A stretch of DNA of 6,900 nt from an uncultured Bacillota bacterium (GCA_937916565.1 CALFSR010000077.1:1-6900), one strand, 5' to 3'. Counted from the stretch's first letter, positions 1 to 5,837 are shown. Numbers and translations are program-made. The notes: a model not told the origin generated them from the letters alone.

Positions 1-180
1 CCTGCCCCGGATAAGTGGCGCTGACGATCGGGTCTTGCGCAACGGGCCTTCGTGAACCCCGTCAGGTCCGGAAGGAAGCAGCGGTAAGCGAACCAGCCCG
101 TGTGCCGCGAGGGTGCCTGATCCGAGTTAACTGTCCGGGTAACGTCCGGAGGGACAGGTCGACGGCGGGTGCACGGCGCA
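1..180 (+). ncRNA. ffs: SRP RNA (large Bacillus type, scRNA), 5' end outside window
   Basis: This is the RNA scaffold of the signal recognition particle, which binds Ffh and targets nascent membrane and secreted proteins. The S-domain signature is unmistakable: a UCC/GGA stem (67-69 with 74-76) closes the GGAA tetraloop at 70-73, flanked by CAGG (63-66) and AGCAG (77-81). The sequence from position 1 follows the B. subtilis scRNA almost block by block, as I remember it. CCTG (1-4) and CCGGA (7-11) can pair with CAGG (155-158) and TCCGG (145-149). The 3' part at 159-180, including GTGCACGG at 169-176, has no partner here and would pair with the missing 5' Alu domain. About 90-100 nt are therefore off the left edge. 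The mature 3' end near 178-180 is inferred by comparison with B. subtilis. Location just upstream of dnaX is the conserved Bacillus arrangement. Confidence 0.96.
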
Positions 181-189
181 TTTTTCTCC

Positions 190-222
190 GGCCGGTGGGC
201 GACGAGCTCACCGGCCTTTTTT
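190..222 (+). terminator. Rho-independent terminator of the SRP RNA gene
   Basis: An 11-bp stem (190-200 with 206-216, one G-U pair) closes a five-base loop, GACGA (201-205), and is followed directly by six T (217-222). It lies a few bases past the expected mature 3' end of the SRP RNA and should end that transcript. The dnaX cluster therefore needs either its own promoter or readthrough. Confidence 0.93.
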
Positions 223-317
223 GTTGCCCGGCCGCTCTGCTGCCCACCAAGGCAGGCGAGGGTCCAAACCGTCGGGCCGTCTCCGGCCGGCGGCCGGGCG
301 AGGGGACAAGGAAGGCG

Positions 318-353
318 CCGGAGGATCGACGAAACAGTGAAAGATCCTGCCGG
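318..353 (+). promoter_or_regulatory. Stem-loop touching the dnaX ribosome binding site
   Basis: CCGGAGGATC (318-327) pairs with GATCCT (343-348) and CCGG (350-353), giving 10 base pairs with a single bulged G at 349 and a 15-nt A-rich loop. The 3' arm covers the first two bases of the dnaX Shine-Dalgarno GGGAGGT (352-358). It could modulate dnaX translation, but function is inferred from position only. The rest of the 223-365 spacer shows no convincing -10/-35 pair. Confidence 0.35.
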
Positions 354-365
354 GAGGTATCGGCG

Positions 366-2189
366 GTGAGCTACGTCTCCCTTTACCGCAAGTGGCGGCC
401 GCAGTCGTTTGCGGACGTGACAGGGCAGGCCCACGTCGTGCGCACGTTGAGCAACGCCCTGGCCGAAAAGCGCATCGCCCACGCGTATCTGTTCACCGGT
501 CCGCGGGGCACCGGCAAGACGACCTTGGCGCGGCTTTTGGCCAAAGGGCTTAATTGCGTGAACGGCCCCACGCCCGACCCGTGCAACGAATGCCCGTCGT
601 GCCAGCGCATCACCGAGGGGAGCGCGATGGACGTCGTCGAGATCGACGGCGCCTCCAACCGCGGCATCGACGAGATCCGCGAGGTCCGGGAACGGGTCCG
701 CTTTGCTCCCACGGAAGGCAGCTACAAGATCTACATCATCGACGAAGTGCACATGCTGACCAACGAAGCGTTCAACGCCTTGCTCAAGGTGTTGGAGGAG
801 CCGCCCAAGCATGTGGTGTTCGTCTTTGCTACGACGGAGCCGCATAAAATTCCGGCCACCGTCGCCTCCCGCTGCCAGCGTTTCGACTTTCGCCGGCTCT
901 CCCTGGCGGAAACCGCCGGCCGGCTGCGCGCGGTGGCCAAAGCCGAGGGCATCAACGTAACGGAGGATGCCTTGCGGGTCATCGCCCGCTATGCCGAAGG
1001 AAGCCTGCGGGACGGGCTCGGGCTTTTGGACCAGTGCCGCGCTTACGCCGAGCAGATTACGCCCGAAGTGGTCACGGACATCCTCGGGGTCGCCCCAAGG
1101 GAGCAGGTGATCGCCTTCGCGGACGTGCTCGCTCAAGGCGATACGGCGCGGGGGCTGGCCCTGGTCAAGGAACTGCAGGACGCCGGCCGCGACCTGCGGC
1201 AGTTTCTGCGGGACGCGGCCCGTTACTTGCGCGACGTGCTCCTCTGGAAAGCCGCGGGTGAACAGGGGGCCGTCAGCGTCCTCGCGGGAAGCGAGGAGAG
1301 CGAGGCGTTGCGCAGGCAAGCCGCGGCCCTGCCGGTGCCGCTCCTATTGCGGGCCATCGAGGCGCTCGGCGCGGCTGAGGCGGATATGCGCTACGCCGCC
1401 CAGTCGCAGTTGCCTTTGGAGATGGCCATCGTGCGATTGACGCGTCGTGACGCCCAGACGGATGTGGACCGGTTGCTCGAGCGCATTGAACGCCTGGAAC
1501 AGCTGGTGAACCGCCTCGTCGCGCCAGGGGCTGCTGCGGCCGACGTTTCGCCGCCCGGGTGGTCCCCCGCGCCTTTTGCCGCATCGTCGCCGTCGCCGGC
1601 TTTCGCGCCGCCGCCACCTTCCGCGTCCGTAACCCGGCCCGCAGCGGTTTCTGGGCCTGCTCCTAATCCTCCTCCCGCCCCGGCTGACGCCTCGGGAGAG
1701 CCGGCCGCGCGGGCGCCCTCGCCGGGCGCCGATGAGGCTTTTGACCAAGACGATCTCGCGCTCGTCCGTGCCCGCTGGGACCGGCTGCACGAAGTGCTCA
1801 AGGAGCAGCGGCAGCTGCAGGTCCTGGCGTTCCTACGGGAGGGAAGGCCGGTGGCCTGCCGGGGTGGTGTCGTTACTATCGAGTTTCCGCCGGATCGGGC
1901 GTTTCACCGGGACAGCCTGCAGGCGGAGGCTAACCGCAAGATCGTGGAGCAGTATCTTAGCCGCCTGACCGGGCGTAAGCTCAAGGTGACGACCGCGCTG
2001 GCCGGCAGCGCCCCGGAGCAGGAGAATACGGAAGCCGGGTCAGAAGCGCCCGGCGGGGAGACTCCGGCAGGGGAACCCGCAGGCGACGACGTGGTCAACA
2101 GCCCGGCTGTTCGAGAGGCGCTGCGGCTTTTTGGGGGCAGGATCATTCACGTCGAGCGTAACCGCGGCGACGACCGCGATCGCCGCTGA
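366..2189 (+). CDS. dnaX: DNA polymerase III subunit gamma/tau
   Basis: DnaX is the ATPase of the DNA polymerase III clamp loader; it loads the sliding clamp and tethers polymerase at the fork. The GTG at 366 is chosen because GGGAGGT (352-358) sits 7 nt upstream and the protein then begins MSYVSLYRKWRPQSF, the usual DnaX N-terminus. The frame stays open upstream through the SRP RNA, but that part is not coding. The product has 607 aa. Walker A is GPRGTGKT (45-52), zinc cysteines are C64, C73, C76 and C79, Walker B is DEVH (126-129), SRC is at 168-170 and the sensor-2 region is GSLRD (212-216). The clamp-loader collar runs to about 365. A Pro/Ala/Ser-rich linker (about 387-460) leads to the tau-specific C-terminal domain, an acidic stretch, and the terminal LFGGRIIHVE motif. 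No A-rich or T-rich slippery site is visible in the linker, so only full-length tau is expected. Confidence 0.97.
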   Translation: MSYVSLYRKWRPQSFADVTGQAHVVRTLSNALAEKRIAHAYLFTGPRGTGKTTLARLLAKGLNCVNGPTPDPCNECPSCQRITEGSAMDVVEIDGASNRGIDEIREVRERVRFAPTEGSYKIYIIDEVHMLTNEAFNALLKVLEEPPKHVVFVFATTEPHKIPATVASRCQRFDFRRLSLAETAGRLRAVAKAEGINVTEDALRVIARYAEGSLRDGLGLLDQCRAYAEQITPEVVTDILGVAPREQVIAFADVLAQGDTARGLALVKELQDAGRDLRQFLRDAARYLRDVLLWKAAGEQGAVSVLAGSEESEALRRQAAALPVPLLLRAIEALGAAEADMRYAAQSQLPLEMAIVRLTRRDAQTDVDRLLERIERLEQLVNRLVAPGAAAADVSPPGWSPAPFAASSPSPAFAPPPPSASVTRPAAVSGPAPNPPPAPADASGEPAARAPSPGADEAFDQDDLALVRARWDRLHEVLKEQRQLQVLAFLREGRPVACRGGVVTIEFPPDRAFHRDSLQAEANRKIVEQYLSRLTGRKLKVTTALAGSAPEQENTEAGSEAPGGETPAGEPAGDDVVNSPAVREALRLFGGRIIHVERNRGDDRDRR

Positions 2190-2206
2190 ACGGGAGGATG
2201 CCACGG

Positions 2207-2524
2207 ATGATGAACATGGCCAAGATGATGAAGCAGGTTCAGAAGATGCAGCAGGAGATGGCCCGGGTCCAGGAGGAGCTGGGCAGCAAGACGGTGGAGG
2301 CTACTTCCGGCGGCGGCATGGTGAAGGTCGTTGCCAACGGCCACCAGGACATCGTGAGCATTACCATCGATCGCGAGGCCGTGGATCCCGAGGACGTGGA
2401 GATGCTGCAGGATATGGTGGTTGCCGCCGTCAACGAAGCCCTGCGCCAGGCGCGGGACATGGCCGCCCAGGAGATGGCCAAGGTGACCGGCGGCCTCAAC
2501 ATTCCGGGCCTGCCTGGTTTCTAG
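2207..2524 (+). CDS. ybaB: YbaB/EbfC family nucleoid-associated protein
   Basis: This is a small DNA-binding protein (B. subtilis YaaK, E. coli YbaB) that acts as a dimer on the nucleoid and is almost always encoded between dnaX and recR. The product is 105 aa, the usual family size. It shows the N-terminal Met/Lys/Gln-rich helix (MAKMMKQVQKMQQEM), the GGGMVKVVANG strand region, the conserved DPEDVEMLQDMV segment and a glycine/proline-rich tail ending near NIPGLPGF. An in-frame ATG at 2198 directly abuts the Shine-Dalgarno GGGAGG (2192-2197) and has no spacing, so the ATG at 2207 (9 nt spacing) is preferred; ATG 2210 is also possible. It starts 17 nt after the dnaX stop and is surely co-transcribed. 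Confidence 0.95.
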   Translation: MMNMAKMMKQVQKMQQEMARVQEELGSKTVEATSGGGMVKVVANGHQDIVSITIDREAVDPEDVEMLQDMVVAAVNEALRQARDMAAQEMAKVTGGLNIPGLPGF

Positions 2525-2542
2525 CGCCGGGGTTGTCGGTCG

Positions 2543-3142
2543 ATGCTTCACTATTCTCGCCCCATCGCGCGCCTCATCGATGAGCTCAACAAACTGCCGG
2601 GCATCGGCCCCAAGACGGCGCAGCGGCTGGCGTATCACTTGGTGACCGGTCCCAAGGAGGACGCCCGGAGCCTGGCGGAAGCCATCGTGGAGGCCCGGGA
2701 GCGGACCATCTACTGCTCGGTGTGCTGCACCATCACCGACGTCGACCCGTGCCCCTTGTGCCGGGATGAAACCCGCGACCGGACGCTCATGTGCGTCGTG
2801 GAGGAGCCCAAAGACATCCTGGTGCTTGAGCGCACCCGCGAGTACAAGGGCCTCTATCACGTCCTGCACGGGGCGATTTCGCCCATGGACGGCGTCGGGC
2901 CGCAGGATCTCAAGATCAAGGAACTCCTCGCCCGCCTGGGCGACGGCACCGTGAAGGAAGTCATCCTGGCCACCGACCCTAACATCGAGGGTGAGGCCAC
3001 GGCCATGTACCTGGCCCGCCTTTTGAAACCGATCGGCCTTAAGGTGACCCGCATGGCCCACGGCATGCCCGTCGGCGGCGACCTTGAGTACGTGGATGAG
3101 GTGACGCTGACAAAGGCCCTCGAAGGGCGCCGGGAGCTTTAG
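2543..3142 (+). CDS. recR: Recombination mediator protein RecR
   Basis: RecR acts with RecO (and RecF) to load RecA on single-stranded DNA at gaps during recombinational repair. The product is 199 aa, the standard length. In order it has a helix-hairpin-helix (LPGIGPKTAQRLA, about 18-30), a four-cysteine zinc motif (C58, C61, C70, C73), a Toprim domain (VVEEPKD at 85-91; DPNIEGEATAMY at 145-156) and the C-terminal GMPVGGDLEYVDEVTL segment (174-190). All expected motifs are intact. The ATG at 2543 matches the family N-terminus but has only a weak G-rich Shine-Dalgarno. It lies 18 nt after the ybaB stop, so translation is probably helped by coupling to ybaB. Confidence 0.97.
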   Translation: MLHYSRPIARLIDELNKLPGIGPKTAQRLAYHLVTGPKEDARSLAEAIVEARERTIYCSVCCTITDVDPCPLCRDETRDRTLMCVVEEPKDILVLERTREYKGLYHVLHGAISPMDGVGPQDLKIKELLARLGDGTVKEVILATDPNIEGEATAMYLARLLKPIGLKVTRMAHGMPVGGDLEYVDEVTLTKALEGRREL

Positions 3143-3206
3143 CCCCGCCCTGCCCCCAGCCGCCCGTGTCCCCCGGCGTGTATCTGTAACCGGCCCGTAG
3201 GGGATG

Positions 3207-3236
3207 GAATAGCCTGCCGGTATCACCCCATATGCT
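3207..3236 (+). promoter_or_regulatory. Possible sigma-E-like promoter for yaaL-bofA
   Basis: GAATAGC (3207-3213) resembles the sigma-E -35 element (GAATATT form; 5 of 7). Fifteen bases downstream, CATATGCT (3229-3236) resembles the -10 element CATACAMT (6 of 8). This sits in the largest gap of the left cluster (3143-3266), and transcription would start about 25 nt before the preferred yaaL start. In B. subtilis bofA belongs to the mother-cell sigma-E programme, which makes the position sensible. The match is moderate and the consensus is recalled from B. subtilis, so this is a hypothesis. The same gap has a weak 6-bp dyad (3189-3194 with 3216-3221) without a T tract and no clear recR terminator. 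Confidence 0.28.
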
Positions 3237-3266
3237 ATTGGCAGCTTGGCCATGGGGGGTACGACC

Positions 3267-3560
3267 GTGGGCTTGAGGAAGGCCGTCGCAGGCTACATTG
3301 ACGGGGTTGCTGGTTTCTTCTTGGGCCGGGACATGGATGTCGTAGGCCGCGCGCAGCGGCAGGCCTTGGCAGAGGCCGTGGAGAACGCCCGGCGGGAGTG
3401 GCAGGCGGCCCGGGAGCTGCTCGACAACGTAACCGACCCGCACCTCATCGATTACGCCATCTTGGCGGCCGGCGCCGCGGAGAAACGGTACATGTACCTC
3501 TTGGAGGAGGCCCGCCGGCAAGGTGTGCGGGTCGAGCCCGTCCGGCTGCCCGTGACATAG
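3267..3560 (+). CDS. yaaL: YaaL family protein (DUF2508)
   Basis: This small, uncharacterised soluble protein matches B. subtilis YaaL in position (between recR and bofA) and in sequence pattern: a helical core REWQAARELLDNV, then AEKRYMYLLEEARRQGVRV (about 71-89), the latter closely resembling the YaaL segment AEAKYFFLLREAKQR as I recall it. The biochemical role is unknown. The GTG at 3267 is preferred because a G-rich Shine-Dalgarno (GGGGGG, 3254-3259) precedes it at 7 nt and the protein then begins MGLRK, resembling the YaaL N-terminus; this gives 97 aa. In-frame alternatives are TTG 3246 and ATG 3252, neither with a Shine-Dalgarno. Its stop codon abuts the hairpin covering the bofA start, so its translation may control bofA. 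Confidence 0.83.
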   Translation: MGLRKAVAGYIDGVAGFFLGRDMDVVGRAQRQALAEAVENARREWQAARELLDNVTDPHLIDYAILAAGAAEKRYMYLLEEARRQGVRVEPVRLPVT

Positions 3561-3608
3561 ACCGGCCCCCCTCGCTCATACACTCCATCGAGAGCGGGGG
3601 AGGCCGGT
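3561..3608 (+). promoter_or_regulatory. Hairpin occluding the bofA ribosome binding site and start
   Basis: Bases 3561-3577 pair with 3592-3608: 17 positions with 15 Watson-Crick pairs, one G-U and one C-A mismatch (3568/3601), closing a 14-nt loop. The 3' arm contains the whole bofA Shine-Dalgarno (GGGGGAGG, 3596-3603) and the first two bases of its GTG start. The 5' arm begins at the base right after the yaaL stop (3558-3560). There is no T tract, so it is not an intrinsic terminator. A ribosome finishing yaaL would cover the 5' arm and open the structure, which predicts that bofA is translated mainly when yaaL is. The pairing is seen; the control role is inferred. Confidence 0.65.
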
Positions 3609-3873
3609 GGAAGTCCACGTCGTTATCGCTTACGCCTTTGGCGTCCTGCTGCTGTACCTGATCGCCCGCGTCCTGTTGGTGCCCGTGCGCGTCCTTTTGC
3701 GCCTCGTCTACAACGCCCTCTTGGGCGTGGCGCTGCTCGCCTTCGTAAACTTCGTCGGACGCTGGGCGCTCGGGATCTACTTGCCCATCAATCCCGTGAC
3801 GGCGCTGGTGGCAGGTTTCTTAGGCATCCCGGGCGTCGTGCTGCTCATCGCGCTGCAGCACTTAATCTTGTAG
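3607..3873 (+). CDS. bofA: Pro-sigma-K processing inhibitor BofA
   Basis: BofA is a membrane protein of the forespore outer membrane. With SpoIVFA it inhibits the intramembrane protease SpoIVFB until the forespore signals, and so times activation of sigma-K in the mother cell. The product is 88 aa (B. subtilis about 87). It is very hydrophobic: one membrane segment at about 5-25, a second at about 33-50, and a conserved C-terminal half containing VNFVG (47-51), INPVT (61-65) and FLGIPGVV (71-78). N48, N62 and T65 correspond to the conserved N48, N61 and T64 which, as I recall, matter for SpoIVFB inhibition in B. subtilis. The GTG at 3607 is the only reasonable start; its GGGGGAGG Shine-Dalgarno is close (3 nt from its end) and held in a hairpin. 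No canonical terminator lies in the 42-nt convergent gap behind it. Confidence 0.95.
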   Translation: MEVHVVIAYAFGVLLLYLIARVLLVPVRVLLRLVYNALLGVALLAFVNFVGRWALGIYLPINPVTALVAGFLGIPGVVLLIALQHLIL

Positions 3874-3915
3874 GATCCGCGGCGCCGTCTCGTCCCGGCT
3901 GCGTCCGCCACTGCC

Positions 3916-5223
3916 TCACTGAGCCCGGAACAGTTCCACCGAACGCCGCAGGCACCGGGTGGCTTCCTGCGGCAGCCCGGCGGCCTCGTAAATCTCGGCC
4001 AGGTTCGAGTAGCACTCGGCGAGCGCCTTGGGGCGGTTGGCCTTCTCGAGCACGCCGATCGCGGTTTCCAGGTGGTGGGCCGCGTCCTCCCAGTCTTTGC
4101 GTTGCTTGAGCAGCGCGGCCAGGGAGCAGTGGACTTCCACCGCGCTCAAGTCCTCGCCCGCGTCCCGGGCCGCTTCGCGGTAGAGGGATACCGCCCGGTC
4201 CACGTCGCCTTCCCGGGCCGCCCACTTGGCCATGGCGGCGTGAACCCGGGACTTGCCGCGGGTATGGGAGATCTCTTCGGCTACGTGCAGCGCCCGGCTG
4301 AAGCACGGTTCGGCCGAGGACCAGCCTTCTTCCTGGGCTTTGAGGGACCCGAGGCTGATCAAGGCATCCACAAGGCCGTCACGGTCTTGGGTCGAGTCGC
4401 AGAAGGCGACGGCCCGCTGCGCGTATTCCAGGGCCTTTTGCCGGTCGCCCATCTCCTCCATGAGGGCGGCCGCGGCCCGGCAAAGCTCGTCCCAGCGGTA
4501 GTAGACGTGGGCCTCCTGCGACAACGTCTCGGCGCGCTGCAGGTAGCGGAGAGCGGCATCGTGCTTGCCCGTGACGAAGCAGGTGAGGCCGAGTTGCGTC
4601 AGGAGCCAGACGATGGGCCCCATGGGATCGGCTGCCGCGTCGGGGACGAGGGCTTCTTCGTAGAGAAGCAGCGCCCGCTCGTAATGATGCACAGCGCGCT
4701 CCGGCTGTCCTATGCGGCGGTATACATTACCTAAGTCGCAATCCACGGCGGCCCGGGCGGCGGTATCCCGCGCGAGGCGAAACTCGTCGGCCGCCTGCTC
4801 AAGGGCTTGCAGCGCGGCCTGCGGCCTGTCCAACCGCACCAGCGCCCGCGCCCGGCGGCGGTGCAGGTCGCCCCGCCGGCGGTAGTCGCCGGGCGCGCAC
4901 TCGTCAAGCGCCTGGTTGTAGAGCTGCAGCGCCTGCTCAAACTCGCCCTGCTGCTCAAGGAGCTGCCCGGCCGCTACCGCCTGGTGCACCGGCGCCGAGG
5001 AGGGCGGAGGAGGCTGCTCGTCCTCCAAAAAGTAGCTAACGGGCCGGTTCAGGCGCTGGGCGATGATCATCAGGCTCTTAAGCGACGGCTGGGTCTGGTT
5101 TTTCTCCACCTGGCTAATGAAGCTCTTGGTGAAGTCGTCGCCCGCCAAATCCGCCTGGGTCATGCGCATTTGCCGCCTGAGGGCGCGGATCTTTTCGCCG
5201 AGCGTCATACCTGGAGCTGGCAT
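3916..5223 (-). CDS. XRE-family HTH regulator with TPR repeats
   Basis: This is a probable DNA-binding regulator of 435 aa. Residues about 8-66 form a Cro/C1-type helix-turn-helix (LGEKIRALRR, MTQADLAGDDFTKSFISQVE, PSLKSLMIIAQRL) ending in SYFLEDE. A short proline spacer (70-75) leads to about nine tetratricopeptide repeats from about 82 to 433, which fill the rest. HTH plus TPR is the layout of the RRNPP peptide-sensing regulators (PlcR, NprR, Rgg), but many Firmicutes proteins of this shape have no known ligand, and no small secreted-peptide gene is visible beside it. The ATG at 5223 is chosen because GAGGTGA (minus strand, 5237-5231) precedes it by 7 nt; an upstream in-frame ATG (5289) overlaps the predicted promoter. 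It converges on bofA. Targets are unknown; it may regulate itself or the divergent xdhC operon. Confidence 0.88.
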   Translation of the reverse strand: MPAPGMTLGEKIRALRRQMRMTQADLAGDDFTKSFISQVEKNQTQPSLKSLMIIAQRLNRPVSYFLEDEQPPPPSSAPVHQAVAAGQLLEQQGEFEQALQLYNQALDECAPGDYRRRGDLHRRRARALVRLDRPQAALQALEQAADEFRLARDTAARAAVDCDLGNVYRRIGQPERAVHHYERALLLYEEALVPDAAADPMGPIVWLLTQLGLTCFVTGKHDAALRYLQRAETLSQEAHVYYRWDELCRAAAALMEEMGDRQKALEYAQRAVAFCDSTQDRDGLVDALISLGSLKAQEEGWSSAEPCFSRALHVAEEISHTRGKSRVHAAMAKWAAREGDVDRAVSLYREAARDAGEDLSAVEVHCSLAALLKQRKDWEDAAHHLETAIGVLEKANRPKALAECYSNLAEIYEAAGLPQEATRCLRRSVELFRAQ

Positions 5224-5230
5224 GGGTCTG

Positions 5231-5237
5231 TCACCTC
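5231..5237 (-). promoter_or_regulatory. Shine-Dalgarno that fixes the HTH-TPR start
   Basis: GAGGTGA on the minus strand is a strong match to the 16S anti-Shine-Dalgarno and lies 7 nt before the ATG at 5223. It decides against the in-frame ATGs at 5289 and 5208. Confidence 0.8.
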
Positions 5238-5279
5238 GATTCGGCGGCCTGTGCCCTCGGAGTATTAACATTCCGCGGA

Positions 5280-5306
5280 ATTCGCTCAAAGAGAGCCCCT
5301 TCCTGC
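5280..5306 (-). promoter_or_regulatory. Sigma-H-like promoter of the HTH-TPR gene
   Basis: Read on the minus strand, GCAGGAAGG (5306-5298) is followed by AGCGAAT (5286-5280). This fits the B. subtilis sigma-H consensus (RNAGGAWWW, 11-12 nt, RNNGAAT): AGGA and GAAT are exact and are separated by 17 bases as expected. Transcription would begin roughly 50 nt before the ATG at 5223, leaving room for the Shine-Dalgarno. Sigma-H is the stationary-phase and sporulation-entry factor. The match is by eye and the consensus comes from another genus. Confidence 0.5.
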
Positions 5307-5317
5307 CGCGGGCAGGA
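5301..5317. repeat. 17-bp dyad over the -35 box, possible operator
   Basis: TCCTGCC, GCG, GGCAGGA is a perfect inverted repeat with 7-bp arms and a 3-bp centre. One arm supplies the AGGA of the sigma-H-like -35 element on the minus strand; the other puts AGGA on the plus strand. A dyad in this place could be a repressor or autoregulation site, for instance for the dimeric HTH-TPR protein. No protein binding is shown by the sequence. Confidence 0.4.
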
Positions 5318-5320
5318 GGA

Positions 5321-5383
5321 AACGCGGCGGGGGTTCTTGGATTTCCCTAAAATCCGTGTTTGGTGCGGGAGATTCGCCGCGTT
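5321..5383 (+). promoter_or_regulatory. Structured leader element upstream of the xdhC operon
   Basis: A perfect 9-bp inverted repeat (AACGCGGCG 5321-5329; CGCCGCGTT 5375-5383) encloses a 45-nt interior holding a second perfect 6-bp hairpin (GGATTT 5339-5344, CCCTA loop, AAATCC 5350-5355). Part of the outer 3' arm (CCGCG, 5377-5381) could instead pair with CGCGG (5406-5410). In RNA form this gives a closing stem with an internal branch, as in many cis-regulatory leaders. I do not recognise it as a known riboswitch class, and it is not known whether it is transcribed. The remainder of 5384-5507 holds a 7-bp inverted repeat (5437-5443 with 5463-5469) and a short dyad centred at 5478, but no clear promoter. 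Confidence 0.35.
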
Positions 5384-5507
5384 GGGGGAAGGAAACCGGG
5401 CGGGGCGCGGTCTATTACATAGAATTCGATACGGTGAGTGCGCCACCGGCGAGCGGGCGCATGCGCACTGCCCGGCGTCGCCGGCGGGTCGCGGGACGGT
5501 GAGGCGT

Positions 5508-5837
5508 GTGGGCGAGGCGTTGGACCAAGCGGTCAGCCTAAGGCAAGCCGGCAAGCGGGCCGTCATCGCCACCGTTGTCCATGTGGTCGGGTCGGCGTAT
5601 CGCCGCGAGGCCGCGCGCATGGTGGTGGACGAGGACGGCAACGCCTATGGCACGATCAGCGGCGGCTGCCTGGAAGGCGAGGTGCGGGAGGTGGCCCGGG
5701 ACGTTCTTGCGTCGGGCCGGCCCCGGCTGCTCCATTTCGACATGACCGCGGACGATGACATCGTCTGGGGGCTCGGGCTCGGCTGCAACGGCCGCATCGA
5801 CGTTTTCCTCGAGCCCGTGGGCGGTGATGAGCCTTGA
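5508..5837 (+). CDS. XdhC/CoxI-family protein, N-terminal domain only
   Basis: Proteins of this family assist maturation of molybdenum hydroxylases such as xanthine dehydrogenase and CO dehydrogenase; XdhC binds molybdenum cofactor and delivers the sulfurated form. This 109-aa product is the XdhC/CoxI N-terminal domain alone: AVIATVVHVVGSAYRR (18-33), ARMVVDEDG (36-44), GTISGGCLEGEV (48-59, with C54) and GLGLGCNGRIDVFLEP (88-103, with C93). Both conserved cysteines are present. Full XdhC proteins also carry a Rossmann domain, which the next gene supplies. GTG 5508 follows GGTGAGG (5498-5504) at a tight 3 nt; GTG 5499 (112 aa) is nearly as good. The frame is open further left, but nothing before about 5499 resembles the family. 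It overlaps the next gene at TTGA, so the two are translationally coupled. Confidence 0.87.
   Translation: MGEALDQAVSLRQAGKRAVIATVVHVVGSAYRREAARMVVDEDGNAYGTISGGCLEGEVREVARDVLASGRPRLLHFDMTADDDIVWGLGLGCNGRIDVFLEPVGGDEP

Noticed and set aside
15..365. Upstream extension of the dnaX reading frame starting at 15
   Set aside because: It runs through the SRP RNA and its terminator, has no DnaX similarity, and a well-spaced Shine-Dalgarno marks GTG 366.
1520..1740. Programmed frameshift site giving a short gamma form of DnaX
   Set aside because: The linker DNA has no A-rich or T-rich slippery heptamer; the longest relevant runs are four T.
2147..3253. Long minus-strand frame (368 codons) opposite ybaB and recR
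   Set aside because: It is an antisense shadow of GC-rich coding sequence; the plus-strand genes are clear and the product is His/Gly-rich without a recognisable domain.
3874..3915. Bidirectional terminator between bofA and the HTH-TPR gene
   Set aside because: Only a weak, interrupted GC stem can be drawn and there is no T tract on either strand.
4072..4734. Plus-strand frame (220 codons) opposite the HTH-TPR gene
   Set aside because: The minus-strand TPR periodicity is evident; the plus frame has no motif and no ribosome binding site.
5418..5425. CATAGAAT resembling a sigma-E -10 box (7 of 8) before the xdhC operon
   Set aside because: No -35-like sequence lies 14-15 bases upstream (only a C/G-rich stretch), and TAGAAT as a sigma-A -10 also lacks a TTG at 17 bases.
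5337..5507. N-terminal extension of the first XdhC gene from ATG 5337
   Set aside because: The extra 57 residues have no family similarity, and the ATG sits inside the structured leader without a Shine-Dalgarno.
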